The notes: generated by a model from the sequence alone, not told the origin. Positions 8,299-16,999 are shown, counted from the first letter of the stretch. The stretch: 64,000 nt of DNA from Micromonospora musae (GCF_003626635.1 NZ_RAZT01000012.1:124001-188000); one strand, 5' to 3'. Translations and numbers: made by a program.

Positions 8299-9606
8299 AT
8301 GGCGATGAAGCACCGCGCGGGCGCCGGCCTGGCGCTGTTCCTTACCACCGCACTGCTCGTCGCCGGGTGTAACGGCGGCGACAGCGAAGCCCCCGCCGAG
8401 AGCGAGCTCTACAAGAACCCGGTGACCCTCACCTGGTGGCACAACGCCTCCCAGGAAGGGCCCCTGAAGACCTACTGGGAGAAGGTCGCCAAGGACTTCT
8501 CCGCGCTCCACCCGACCGTCAAGGTCCAGATCGAGGCGATCGAGACCAACCAGCTCCAGCGCACCCGGCTGCCTGCCGCGCTGCTGAGCAACGACCCGCC
8601 GGACGTCTTCCAGGCGTGGGGCGGCGGTGAGATGCGCGAGCAGGTGGAGGCCGACTACCTGAAGAACCTCACCGAGCAGGCCAAGACGGAGATCGCCGAC
8701 ATCGGCAGCGCCGCCGAGATCTGGCAGGTGAACGGCGAGCAGTACGGGCTGCCGTACCGGATGGGCATCGAAGGTGTCTGGTACAACAAGGAGATGTTCG
8801 CGAGGGCGGGCATCGCCGCGCCTCCGACCACCTTCGACGAGCTCAACGACGCGGTCACCAAGCTCAAGGCCATCAACGTCATCCCGATCGCCCTGGGCGC
8901 CGGTGACAAGTGGCCCGCCGCGCACTGGTGGTACAACTTCGCGCTGCGCGCCTGCTCGGTCGACACCCTCAAGAAGGCGTCCACCGAACTCGTCTTCGAC
9001 GACCCCTGCTTCGTCAAGGCCGGCCAGGACCTGAAGACCTTCATCGGCACCAACCCGTTCCAGCCGAACTACATCGCCACCCCTGGCCAGAACGATGCGA
9101 CCAGCGCCAATGGTCTGCTGGCCAACGGCAAGGCCGCGATGGAACTCATGGGCGACTGGAACCGGGGCACCCTGGACACCGTCGCCGAGGACCGGGCGGC
9201 GCTCGGGAAGTTCCTCGGCTGGTTCCCCGTGCCGGCGATTTCCGGTTCCGCCGGCGACCCGAAGGCGGCCCTCGGCGGCGGGGACGGATTCGCCTGCGCC
9301 AAGCAGGCCCCGGCCGAGTGCGTCGAGTTCATCAAGTACCTGGTGAGCCCCGAGGTGCAGAAGGGATACGCCGAGACCGGCACCGGTCTCCCCGTGAGCA
9401 AGGCCGCCGGCGCCGGCGTCACCGACCCCTCCCTGAAGGCCATCCTGGATGCCACCGCCAACGCGACCTATGTGCAGCTCTGGCTGGACACGGCCTTCGG
9501 CAGCACCGTCGGCAACGCGATGAACGACGCCGTCGTCGCGATGTTCGCCAGCAACGGCACCGCCGAGCAGGTCGTCACCGCGATGAAGGCGGCCGCGAAG
9601 AAGTGA
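8299..9606 (+). CDS. Sugar ABC transporter substrate-binding lipoprotein
   Basis: 435 residues. A signal peptide ends in a lipobox (LLVAGC), so the protein is anchored outside the membrane by a lipidated Cys. The rest is a family 1 extracellular solute-binding protein: TWWHNASQEGP near the start, PDVFQAWGGGEM, GVWYNKEMF and a C-terminal helical region. A GTG (8293) and two ATGs (8299, 8305) compete; GAGGAG (8285-8290) is 8 bases from ATG 8299, which I use. It overlaps the first permease gene by four bases (GTGA). The GH3 and esterase genes downstream suggest a xylo- or gluco-oligosaccharide ligand. Confidence 0.92.
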   Translation: MAMKHRAGAGLALFLTTALLVAGCNGGDSEAPAESELYKNPVTLTWWHNASQEGPLKTYWEKVAKDFSALHPTVKVQIEAIETNQLQRTRLPAALLSNDPPDVFQAWGGGEMREQVEADYLKNLTEQAKTEIADIGSAAEIWQVNGEQYGLPYRMGIEGVWYNKEMFARAGIAAPPTTFDELNDAVTKLKAINVIPIALGAGDKWPAAHWWYNFALRACSVDTLKKASTELVFDDPCFVKAGQDLKTFIGTNPFQPNYIATPGQNDATSANGLLANGKAAMELMGDWNRGTLDTVAEDRAALGKFLGWFPVPAISGSAGDPKAALGGGDGFACAKQAPAECVEFIKYLVSPEVQKGYAETGTGLPVSKAAGAGVTDPSLKAILDATANATYVQLWLDTAFGSTVGNAMNDAVVAMFASNGTAEQVVTAMKAAAKK

Positions 9607-10601
9607 CCGCCACCAACCCGACCCTGAGCCCCGCCGGCGACGCGTCCGCGCCGCCGGCGGGCCTCCGGCCCTCCCGGCGCACCTCCATCCGCGCCGTGCA
9701 GACCCGGCGCAAGTGGTACGAGATCGTCGGGCTCACCCTGCCCGCGGTCATCGTCTACGTGATGTTCGTGCTGGTCCCGATGGGGTTCGCGGTCTACTAC
9801 AGCCTCTTCCGCTGGCGGGGGATCGGACCGCCGACCGACTACGTCGGATTCGACAACTACGTGCTCGCCTTCCAGGACCCGATCTTCCTCGACGCGCTGC
9901 GCAACAACGCCATCATCGTGGTCGGATCGCTGCTCGTCCAAGGTCCCATCGCGCTGGCCGTGGCCCTGCTGCTGAACCGGCGGTTCCGTGGACGCGCCGT
10001 GTTCCGCCTGCTCGTCTTCGTGCCCTACGTGCTCGCCGAAGTCACCGCCGGCATCATGTGGAAGCTGCTCCTCACCGACAACGGGACCGTCGACGCGCTG
10101 CTGCGGTCGCTGGGGCTGGGCAGCCTGGTGCGGGCGTGGCTCGCCGACCTCGACGTCGTCATCTGGACGATGCTCTTCGTCCTCACCTGGAAGTACGTCG
10201 GCTTCGCCATCATCCTGCTGCTCGCCGGCCTGTCGAACGTTCCGCAGGAGCTGACCGAGGCCGCCGCGATCGACGGCGCGAGCTGGTGGCAGACCCAGCG
10301 TCACGTCATGGTCCCGCTGCTGGGGCCGACGATCCGGATCTGGATGTTCCTCTCGATGATCGGTTCGCTGCAGGCCTTCGAGGTCATCTGGGTGACCTCG
10401 GTGCCGGCGGTACGGTCGCTCGGCGCCTCGGCCACCATGGCCACGTACATGGTGGACAACGGCTTCTTCGCCCGGCTCTGGGGCTACGGCAACGCGGTTG
10501 CCGTGATCCTCTTCGTCATCTCGTTCGTCGCGGCGCTGCTGTTCCAGCGTTTCCTGCTCCGCCGTGACATCGAGGGCGCCGTCACCGGAAGGGTGAACTG
10601 A
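9603..10601 (+). CDS. Sugar ABC transporter permease 1 (MalF-like)
   Basis: 332 residues with a 40-residue cytosolic N-terminus and six membrane segments. It carries the EAA loop of importer permeases as ELTEAAAIDGASWWQTQRHV (just under two thirds along), where the ATPase docks. The GTG overlaps the stop of the binding-protein gene (GTGA at 9603-9606), implying coupled translation. No ATPase gene is present in this operon; such actinobacterial sugar importers usually share an MsiK-type ATPase encoded elsewhere. Confidence 0.92.
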   Translation: MTATNPTLSPAGDASAPPAGLRPSRRTSIRAVQTRRKWYEIVGLTLPAVIVYVMFVLVPMGFAVYYSLFRWRGIGPPTDYVGFDNYVLAFQDPIFLDALRNNAIIVVGSLLVQGPIALAVALLLNRRFRGRAVFRLLVFVPYVLAEVTAGIMWKLLLTDNGTVDALLRSLGLGSLVRAWLADLDVVIWTMLFVLTWKYVGFAIILLLAGLSNVPQELTEAAAIDGASWWQTQRHVMVPLLGPTIRIWMFLSMIGSLQAFEVIWVTSVPAVRSLGASATMATYMVDNGFFARLWGYGNAVAVILFVISFVAALLFQRFLLRRDIEGAVTGRVN

Positions 10602-10603
10602 CA

Positions 10604-11464
10604 GTGACCGCTGGCCCAGTCCCGTCCCCGCCGGTGACCCGACGCCCGGTGGCGTGGAGCACCCCCCTCACCTACGCGCTGGCACTCGCGGTCGCGGCCG
10701 TGTCGATCGCCCCGGTGGTCTACGTGATCATCGGCGGCTTCCGTACCACCCCGCAGATCGCCGCGGACCCGGCCGGCCTGCCCGACCCCTGGGTCTGGGA
10801 CAACTACGCCAGAGTGCTGACCCAGAGCGACTTCTGGAAGCAGGCGCTCAACAGCGCGGTGATCGCGCTCGGCACCACGGTCGGTGTCGTGGTGCTCGGC
10901 GTCTGCGCGGCGTTCGTGCTCGCCCGATACACCTTCCGCGGGCGCGAGGGCCTCTACACCTTCTTTACCCTCGGCCTGCTCTTCCCCTCCGGCGCAGCGA
11001 TCCTGCCGCTGTACCTGATGCTGCGCGACCTGACCCTCATCAACTCCTACTACGCGGTGATCCTGCCGCAGATCGCCTTCTCCCTGCCCCTCACCATCGT
11101 CATCCTGCGCCCCTTCCTCTCCGCCGTCCCCCGCGAACTGGAAGACGCCGCCGCCATCGACGGTGCCGGGCGGCTGGGGTTCCTTTGGCGCATCCTGCTG
11201 CCGCTGTCGCGGCCCGCGCTCGTCACCGTCGGGGTCCTCGCATTCGTGGCCAGCTGGAACGCGTTCCTGCTGCCGCTGCTCGTCCTCGGCGACGCGGACC
11301 TGCACACCCTGCCGCTGGGCGTGCAGAACTTCTCGAGCCAGTACACCTCCGACACGGCCGGAATCCTCGCCTTCACCTCGCTGGCGATGCTGCCGGCACT
11401 CCTCTTCTTCACCTTCGCCGAGAAGCAGATCGTCGGCGGTCTGCAAGGCGCGGTCAAGGGCTGA
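10604..11464 (+). CDS. Sugar ABC transporter permease 2 (MalG-like)
   Basis: 286 residues, six membrane segments, with the EAA-type loop RELEDAAAIDGAGRLGF and the C-terminus GGLQGAVKG typical of MalG-like subunits. The GTG starts two bases after the stop of permease 1, so the two are co-translated. It completes the membrane channel of the importer fed by the lipoprotein at 8299-9606. Confidence 0.92.
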   Translation: MTAGPVPSPPVTRRPVAWSTPLTYALALAVAAVSIAPVVYVIIGGFRTTPQIAADPAGLPDPWVWDNYARVLTQSDFWKQALNSAVIALGTTVGVVVLGVCAAFVLARYTFRGREGLYTFFTLGLLFPSGAAILPLYLMLRDLTLINSYYAVILPQIAFSLPLTIVILRPFLSAVPRELEDAAAIDGAGRLGFLWRILLPLSRPALVTVGVLAFVASWNAFLLPLLVLGDADLHTLPLGVQNFSSQYTSDTAGILAFTSLAMLPALLFFTFAEKQIVGGLQGAVKG

Positions 11465-11500
11465 ACAGCAGCCCCGCGAGCCGCGGAAGAGGAGACCCAG

Positions 11501-11563
11501 ATGACCGTTTACCTGTATGCCCACCGGGCGCTGCCCGGGCCGATGGGCGTCGGAGGAAAGTGA
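11501..11563 (+). CDS. 20-codon micro-ORF coupled to the GH3 gene
   Basis: ATG 11501 has a good ribosome binding site (AGAGGAG at 11489-11495) and opens a frame MTVYLYAHRALPGP... of 20 codons. Its stop TGA overlaps the GTG start of the GH3 gene (GTGA at 11560). It may be a leader peptide that couples translation, or the remnant of an older start. I recognise no family. Its position and signals are clear, its function is not. Confidence 0.4.
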   Translation: MTVYLYAHRALPGPMGVGGK

Positions 11564-13938
11564 CCGACAACGTGACCGTGGACATCGAACCGAGCACCTC
11601 CATCTGGAACGACCCCTCCTACGACCTGCCCACCCGCGTCGACGCCCTGATCGCCGAGATGACCCTGCCGGAGAAGGTGGCCCAGCTCTACGGCGTCTGG
11701 GTGGGTGCCTCCGCCGACGGCGGTGAGGTCGCTCCGTACCAGCACGAGATGGAGGAGCCGGTCGACCTCGACGCGCTGCTGCCGACCGGCCTCGGGCAGC
11801 TCACCCGGCCGTTCGGCACGGCCCCGGTGGACCCGGCGCTCGGCGCGCTCTCGCTGCTGCGTACCCAGCAGCGGATCGCCGGGACGAACCGGTTCGGCAT
11901 TCCGGCTCTCGCGCACGAGGAGTGCCTCGCCGGCTTCGCCACCTGGGGCGCCACCGCGTACCCGGTGCCGCTCTCCTGGGGGGCAACCTTCGATCCGGCA
12001 CTGATCCGGCGGATGGCCGCGGCCATCGGCGTCGACCTGCACCGGCTCGGCGTGCACCAGGGGCTCGCGCCGGTGCTCGACGTGGTCCGCGACGCCCGCT
12101 GGGGTCGGGTCGAGGAGACCGTCGGTGAGGACCCGTACCTGGTGGGGACGGTCGCCACCGCGTACATCCAGGGACTGGAGTCGGCGGGCGTGGTCGCCAC
12201 CCTGAAGCACTTCGTCGGCTACTCCGCCTCCCGGGCCGGTCGCAACCACGCCCCGGTCGGCATGGGCCCGCGCGAGCGCGCCGACGTCATGCTGCCGCCG
12301 TTCGAGATGGCGGTACGCGAGAGCGGCGTCCGTTCGGTGATGCACGCCTACACCGACACCGACGGGATGCCGTCCGCCGCCGACGAGCAGCTGCTCACCG
12401 GTCTGCTCCGGGAAACCTGGGGCTTCACCGGCACGGTCGTCGCCGACTACTTCGGGATCGCGTTCCTGCACACCCTGCACGGGGTGGCCGGCAGCTGGGG
12501 TGAGGCCGCCGGCGTCGCCCTCGCCGCCGGGGTGGACGTCGAGCTGCCCACCGTCAAGACGTTCGGCGAGCCGCTGCGCGCGGCGCTCGCCGCCGGCACG
12601 GTGCCCGAAACGCTGATCGACCGGGCGCTGCGCCGGGTGCTGTTGCAGAAGGCCCAGCTCGGACTGCTGGACGCCGGCTGGAGCCCGGTGCCGCCCGCCC
12701 TGGACGGCGTCGAGCTCGACGACCCGGCGGCGGTGCGCGGCAGCGTAGACCTGGACCCGCCGGCCAACCGGGCGCTGGCCCGGCAGGTGGCCGAGGAGGC
12801 GGTCGTCCTGCTGCGCAACGCGGACGTCCTGCCGCTGGCCGCGCCGGCCCGGATCGCGGTCGTCGGCCCGCAGGCGGAGAACGCCCTCTCGGTGCTCGGC
12901 TGCTACTCGTTCCCCGTGCACGTCGGCGCCAAGCACCCGGAGGTGCCGCTCGGGATCGAACTGCCCACGCTGGTCGCGGCGCTGCGCGCCGAGTTCCCGG
13001 CAAGCGAGGTGGTGGTGGCCGCCGGCGCCGGCGTCGACGGCCCGGAGACCGACGGCTTCGCGGCGGCCGCCGAGGTGGCCCGGGGCGCGGACGTCGTGAT
13101 CGCCGCGCTCGGCGACCGGGCCGGACTCTTCGGCCGGGGCACCAGCGGCGAGGGCTGCGACGCCGAGTCGCTGGCCCTGCCCGGTGTGCAGCAGCAGCTG
13201 CTCGACGCTCTGCTCGACACCGGGACACCCGTGATCGTCACCATGATCGCCGGTCGCCCGTACGCGCTGGGTCGCGCGATCGACGAGGCCGCCGCCATCG
13301 TGCAGTCCTTCTTCCCCGGCGAGGAGGGTCCGGCGGCGATCGCCGGGGTGCTCAGCGGCCGGGTCGAACCGCAGGGGCGGCTGCCGATCGGGGTGCCGCG
13401 CCGGCCGGGTGGGCAGCCCGGGACGTACCTGACCGCTCGACTCGGCCAGCTCAGCGACGTCTCCAACGTCGACCCGACCCCGGCGTACGGATTCGGCCAC
13501 GGGCTCAGCTACACCCGGTTCGACTGGTCCGCGCTGACCGTCGAGCAGCGGGTGGCGCAGACCGACGGCGAGCTGCGGCTGAGCTTCACGCTGCGCAACA
13601 CCGGCGAGCGGTGGGGCAGCGAGGTCGTCCAGTTGTACGCGCACGACCCGGTCGCCTCGGTGGTGCAGCCGGTGCAGCGGCTGATCGGCTACCAACGGGT
13701 GCGGCTCGACCCCGGCGCCGCCTGCCGCATCGAGCTGACCGTGCCGGCCGACCTCTTCTCCTTCACCGGGAAGAACGGGCGGCGGATCGTCGAGCCGGGC
13801 GAGCTGGAGCTGCGGCTGGCCGCGTCGAGCACCGACGCGCGCCTGGTCGCCCCGGTCGAGCTGCGCGGCCCGGTCCGGTACGTCGACCACACGCGGCGGC
13901 TGCACCCCGAGTTCACGGTCAGCCCGGTCGAGGGCTGA
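11560..13938 (+). CDS. Glycoside hydrolase family 3 (beta-glucosidase/beta-xylosidase type)
   Basis: 792 residues, no signal peptide, so cytosolic. The N-terminal TIM barrel contains the substrate motif KHFVGYSASRAGRNHAP and the nucleophile segment GTVVADYFG (Asp296). Then follow the alpha/beta sandwich (VVLLRNADVLPL, IAVVGPQAENALSVLG, GRPYALGR) and a fibronectin-III-like C-terminus (GFGHGLSYTRFDWS...). The GTG is preceded by GGAGG (11552-11556) and overlaps the micro-ORF stop. It would hydrolyse oligosaccharides brought in by the ABC importer. A xylosidase-like preference is suggested by the adjoining acetylxylan-esterase-like gene but cannot be proved here. Confidence 0.92.
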   Translation: MTDNVTVDIEPSTSIWNDPSYDLPTRVDALIAEMTLPEKVAQLYGVWVGASADGGEVAPYQHEMEEPVDLDALLPTGLGQLTRPFGTAPVDPALGALSLLRTQQRIAGTNRFGIPALAHEECLAGFATWGATAYPVPLSWGATFDPALIRRMAAAIGVDLHRLGVHQGLAPVLDVVRDARWGRVEETVGEDPYLVGTVATAYIQGLESAGVVATLKHFVGYSASRAGRNHAPVGMGPRERADVMLPPFEMAVRESGVRSVMHAYTDTDGMPSAADEQLLTGLLRETWGFTGTVVADYFGIAFLHTLHGVAGSWGEAAGVALAAGVDVELPTVKTFGEPLRAALAAGTVPETLIDRALRRVLLQKAQLGLLDAGWSPVPPALDGVELDDPAAVRGSVDLDPPANRALARQVAEEAVVLLRNADVLPLAAPARIAVVGPQAENALSVLGCYSFPVHVGAKHPEVPLGIELPTLVAALRAEFPASEVVVAAGAGVDGPETDGFAAAAEVARGADVVIAALGDRAGLFGRGTSGEGCDAESLALPGVQQQLLDALLDTGTPVIVTMIAGRPYALGRAIDEAAAIVQSFFPGEEGPAAIAGVLSGRVEPQGRLPIGVPRRPGGQPGTYLTARLGQLSDVSNVDPTPAYGFGHGLSYTRFDWSALTVEQRVAQTDGELRLSFTLRNTGERWGSEVVQLYAHDPVASVVQPVQRLIGYQRVRLDPGAACRIELTVPADLFSFTGKNGRRIVEPGELELRLAASSTDARLVAPVELRGPVRYVDHTRRLHPEFTVSPVEG

Positions 13939-13944
13939 CCTGGC

Positions 13945-14943
13945 GTGTACACCGACCTGCCCGAGGAGCAGCTGCGCGGCTACCGCAGCGGCGTACGGGA
14001 CCCGGAGGACTTCGACAGGTTCTGGGCCGCCACCCTCGCCGAGGCCCGGTCGGCCGACCTCGCCCTGCGGGTCGAGCCGGTGCCGACCGGGCTGGCCGGC
14101 ATCGACGTGTACGACGTGACCTTTCCCGGCTTCGCCGGCCAGCCCGTCCGCGCCTGGTTGCGGGTGCCCGGCGACGCCGGGACGCCCCTGCAGACCGTCG
14201 TGCAGTACGCCGGCTACGGCGGCGGGCGGGGCCACCCGCTGGAGAACCTGCTCTGGGCGGCAGCCGGGTACGCGCACCTGCAGATGGACACCCGAGGGCA
14301 GGGCGCCGGGTGGAGCCGGGGCGCGACCCCCGACCCCGCCGAGGCGGGACCGGAGGCCCCCGGGGTGATGACCCGGGGCATCGCCGAGCCGGGCACGTAC
14401 TACTACCGGCGTCTGATCACCGACGCGGTCCGGGCGGTGGACGCGGCCCGGACCCTGCCGGCGGTCGACCCGGAGCGGATCGCGGTGCTCGGGCACAGCC
14501 AGGGCGGTGCGCTGGCGCTCGCGGCCGGCGCGCTCGTGCCCGACCTGCGGGCGGTCGTCGCCGGGGTGCCGTTCCTCTGCGACATCCCCCGCGCCATCGT
14601 GGTCACCGACGCCCGACCGTACCGGGAGGTGCGCGACTACCTGGCCGTCCACCGCGACGCCGAGGAGCGGGTGCTGACGACCCTGGCGTACGTCGACGGG
14701 GTGAACTTCGCCCGCCGCTGCCGCCTCCCGGCGCGGTACTCGGTGGCGCTGATGGACGAGATCGTGCCGCCGTCGACGGTCTTCGCCGCCGTCAACGCGC
14801 ACGCCGGGCCGACCGAGCTGTCACTGTGGCGCTACAACGGTCACGAGGCGGGCGGGATCGAGGACGACGCGGCGGCGCTGCGGTTCCTCGGCACGCACCT
14901 GGCGGTCGACGCCGACCCGGCACCGGAGGCCGGCGGCGACTGA
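13945..14943 (+). CDS. Acetylxylan esterase / cephalosporin-C deacetylase family (AXE1)
   Basis: 332 residues, an alpha/beta hydrolase without a signal peptide. The nucleophile elbow is GHSQGG (Ser185), the acid is in LMDEIVPPS (Asp271) and the base in NGHEAGG (His300). The early motif FWAATLAEAR and RGQGAGWSRG fit the AXE1/Cah family of carbohydrate esterases that remove acetyl groups from imported xylo-oligosaccharides. The GTG lies 6 bases after the GH3 stop, so it is the last gene of the operon that starts at 8299. Confidence 0.9.
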   Translation: MYTDLPEEQLRGYRSGVRDPEDFDRFWAATLAEARSADLALRVEPVPTGLAGIDVYDVTFPGFAGQPVRAWLRVPGDAGTPLQTVVQYAGYGGGRGHPLENLLWAAAGYAHLQMDTRGQGAGWSRGATPDPAEAGPEAPGVMTRGIAEPGTYYYRRLITDAVRAVDAARTLPAVDPERIAVLGHSQGGALALAAGALVPDLRAVVAGVPFLCDIPRAIVVTDARPYREVRDYLAVHRDAEERVLTTLAYVDGVNFARRCRLPARYSVALMDEIVPPSTVFAAVNAHAGPTELSLWRYNGHEAGGIEDDAAALRFLGTHLAVDADPAPEAGGD

Positions 14944-14955
14944 TAGACAGGACGG

Positions 14956-15831
14956 ATGGGCAGGTCGGCTGCGGGGCGGGTCGGGGCGGCGACGGCTCGG
15001 CTCACCGCCGCGCTGCTCCTGGTCGGGATGCTGCCCGCCGGCTGCTCGCGGCCGGAGCCGCGGCCCGCGCCGACACCCCCGGTTCCGCAACCGTCGCCGA
15101 GCGGCCCGCCCTCCCCGTCCAGCACCGGCCGGCCGCGGCTGCCCGGTTTCGTGGTGCTCGGCGACGTCGATCCACGCATCCGCACCGACATCCGGTACGC
15201 CACCGCGCACAACTTCGTCGGACGGCCGATCACCGGCTACCAGGAGTCGCTGTGCCTGCTCACCCGGCAGGCGGCGGAGGCCCTGCGCCGGGTGCAGGAC
15301 GCCGCCCTGACCGGTGGGCACAGCCTCAAGGTGTACGACTGCTACCGGCCGGTGCCGGCCGTGGACGACTTCGTGGCGTGGTCCAAGCGGCCCGGCGAGC
15401 AGCAGACGAAGGCCGAGTTCTACCCGCACGTCGAGAAGTCGAAGCTCTTCGCGCAGGGATACATCGGCGCGCCGACCGCACACAGCCGGGGCAGCACGAT
15501 GGACCTGACTCTGGTCCCCGCGACGGCCGCCAGCGAGCCGCCGTTCGCGCCCGGCCGCCCGTTGGTCTCCTGCACCGCGCCGCGCGCCCAGCGTTTCCCG
15601 GACGCCAGCATCGACATGGGCACCGGCTTCGACTGCTTCGACCCGTCGGCGCACACGGCCGCCCCGGGTGTCAGCGGCCCGGCCCGGGAGAACCGCAGGC
15701 TGCTCGAACGGTTGATGACCGACGCCGGGTTCGTCAACTACCCCGGCGAGTGGTGGCACTACCGGTACGAGGACGAGCCCTACCCGGACACCTTCTTCGA
15801 CGCCCCGGTGGCCCGCTCGTCGGTCGGGTGA
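14956..15831 (+). CDS. D-Ala-D-Ala dipeptidase-like lipoprotein (VanX/M15D family)
   Basis: 291 residues. A signal peptide ends in the lipobox LPAGC, followed by a Pro-rich spacer. The zinc site of M15D peptidases is complete: HSRGSTMD (His176, Asp183) and EWWH (Glu265, His268). GYQESLCLLTRQAAEAL and YDCYRP are also typical. Such secreted VanX-like proteins cut D,D-dipeptides during wall recycling; a role in glycopeptide resistance would need VanH/VanA partners, which are absent. The gene starts 12 bases after the esterase gene but is functionally unrelated. Confidence 0.88.
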   Translation: MGRSAAGRVGAATARLTAALLLVGMLPAGCSRPEPRPAPTPPVPQPSPSGPPSPSSTGRPRLPGFVVLGDVDPRIRTDIRYATAHNFVGRPITGYQESLCLLTRQAAEALRRVQDAALTGGHSLKVYDCYRPVPAVDDFVAWSKRPGEQQTKAEFYPHVEKSKLFAQGYIGAPTAHSRGSTMDLTLVPATAASEPPFAPGRPLVSCTAPRAQRFPDASIDMGTGFDCFDPSAHTAAPGVSGPARENRRLLERLMTDAGFVNYPGEWWHYRYEDEPYPDTFFDAPVARSSVG

Positions 15832-15925
15832 CCGGCCCGCCTGCGGATCCGGCATGATCCCTTCCTGGCGCGCGGCGCCGGCGGCGCCCACGCCTCGCCG
15901 TCGCCGGCCGGGAGAGGGGACGACA

Positions 15926-16432
15926 GTGACCACGGAGCGGATCGGGCCGCCGTTGACCGGCGGGGAGCGGGAGACGCTGCGGGCGTACCTCGACTACCAC
16001 CGGGCGACGCTGGCCATGAAGTGCGACGGGCTCAGCGACGAGGAGCTGCGCCGGCAGTCGTCGCCACCGTCGACGCTCTCCCTGCTCGGGCTGGTCCGGC
16101 ACATGGCCGAGGTCGAGCGGACCTGGTTCCGGAAGGTGATCAACGCCGAGGAGATTCCGCTGGTCTGGTCGGAGAGCGGCGACTACCAGGTCGCGTACGA
16201 CGCCGGTTCGTCGAGCCGGGCGGAGGCGTTCGGCGCCTGGCAGCGGGAGGTCGAGCACTCCCGGCGGATCGAGCGGGCCGCGGAGTCGCTGGACGTCACC
16301 GCCCACAACGTCCGCTGGGGCGAGGACGTGTCGCTGCGGCTGGTGATGCTGCACCTCATCCACGAGTACGCGCGCCACAACGGGCACGCCGACCTGCTGC
16401 GCGAGGCGATCGACGGGACCGTCGGCGCCTGA
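15926..16432 (+). CDS. DinB/DUF664-family protein
   Basis: 168 residues. A four-helix-bundle protein with the metal-site histidines of the DinB superfamily: VRHMAEVERTWF and HLIHEYARHNGHADLLREAIDG. The frame is open further upstream, but GTG 15926 has a purine-rich binding site (GGGAGAGGGG) just before it and gives the normal family length. DUF664 members are often thiol-dependent S-transferases using mycothiol; the actual reaction here is unknown. Confidence 0.85.
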   Translation: MTTERIGPPLTGGERETLRAYLDYHRATLAMKCDGLSDEELRRQSSPPSTLSLLGLVRHMAEVERTWFRKVINAEEIPLVWSESGDYQVAYDAGSSSRAEAFGAWQREVEHSRRIERAAESLDVTAHNVRWGEDVSLRLVMLHLIHEYARHNGHADLLREAIDGTVGA

Positions 16433-16552
16433 CGTCGACGCGGATCAGGGCCACGCGGCGACGGTCGCCGGTAATACCGATTGCGGCCCGCGCACGGTCC
16501 GCATACCGTCGTTCCCGCAAGGTCAACCGAGCGATTCACCAGGGAGTACGCC

Positions 16553-16687
16553 GTGTCGCAACGCACCAACACCCGAGCCGTGCGGCCCGTGCCGCAGGGC
16601 GGTGCGTGGCTGACCACAGGCGAGGAATCCCTTTGTCGGGGCCGGTTCGTGGGGGGCCGGTATCGGGGTAGGCGGCGGCGCGACTGA
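16553..16687 (+). CDS. Small basic protein, 44 residues, unknown function
   Basis: GTG 16553 follows AGGGAG (16541-16546). The product is Arg/Gly-rich with a central GGAWLTTGEESLCRGR and a tail RYRGRRRRD. No known domain. Support for a real gene comes from the ribosome binding site, actinobacterial codon bias and an ideal terminator 22 bases after the stop. The Arg-rich tail suggests binding to nucleic acid, which is only an inference. It sits just upstream of the tRNA-tRNA-rtcB unit but is separated from it by the terminator. Confidence 0.5.
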   Translation: MSQRTNTRAVRPVPQGGAWLTTGEESLCRGRFVGGRYRGRRRRD

Positions 16688-16708
16688 CGCGCCCGCGCAC
16701 ACACGCAG

Positions 16709-16741
16709 CCGCCCACCCCGCCGGGGTCCGGGCGGTTTTTT
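16709..16741 (+). terminator. Intrinsic terminator with U-tract
   Basis: CCGCCC (16709-16714) and GGGCGG (16730-16735), with the inner pair CCCCG/CGGGG, form a GC hairpin followed directly by six Ts (16736-16741). It is the only classical rho-independent terminator with a full U-tract that I noticed in the window. Confidence 0.85.
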
Positions 16742-16790
16742 CGTCCGTGGCCCCGGCACCGGGCGGGTCGGGGGGTCACCCGTCCGGCAC

Positions 16791-16862
16791 GGGCCGTTGG
16801 AGCAGCGGAAGCTCACCCGGTTCTCACCCGGGAGGTCACGGGTTCGAATCCCGTACGGCCTA
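16791..16862 (+). tRNA. tRNA-like gene, anticodon CUC (Glu), atypical
   Basis: A complete cloverleaf can be drawn: acceptor GGGCCGT/ACGGCCT (one G-U pair), D-stem GAGC/GCTC with loop AGCGGAA, anticodon stem CCCGG/CCGGG with loop TTCTCAC (U33, anticodon CTC), variable AGGTC, T-stem ACGGG/CCCGT with loop TTCGAAT. No CCA is encoded. The body is unlike ordinary bacterial tRNA-Glu: the 11-24 pair is A-U rather than the U-A identity element and the D-loop is short. It may be a non-canonical tRNA. It lies 30 bases before a second tRNA, with an 8-bp hairpin (16866-16884) between them. Confidence 0.7.
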
Positions 16863-16891
16863 CGTTCCGGCGCGCGGCGCCGGACGGTAAC

Positions 16892-16965
16892 GCGGTTGTA
16901 GCGCAGCCTGGCAGCGCGTCACCTCGCCATGGTGAAGGTCGCCGGTTCGAATCCGGCCAGCCGCT
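16892..16965 (+). tRNA. tRNA-like gene, anticodon GCC (Gly), with C33
   Basis: Cloverleaf: acceptor GCGGTTG/CAGCCGC, D-stem GCGC/GCGC with loop AGCCTGGCA, anticodon stem TCACC/GGTGA with loop TCGCCAT, variable AGGTC, T-stem GCCGG/CCGGC with loop TTCGAAT, discriminator U. The anticodon GCC and U73 fit glycine. Position 33, nearly always U, is C here, and position 38 is U; normal tRNA-Gly loops read TTGCCAA. No CCA is encoded. Its 3' end is only 34 bases from the rtcB start codon, so it is part of the rtcB leader transcript unless a promoter is hidden in that gap. Confidence 0.75.
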
Positions 16966-16999
16966 CCGAGACGATCGAGAACGAGACGAGGAGACGACG

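Noticed and set aside
11509..14802. 1097-residue minus-strand frame opposite the GH3 and esterase genes
   Set aside because: Composition is the typical mirror of GC-rich codons; the plus strand has clear families throughout.
16791..16965. tRNA genes as attachment site of an integrated element
   Set aside because: No integrase, excisionase or repeated tRNA 3' end is seen in the window, and ordinary chromosomal genes flank both sides.
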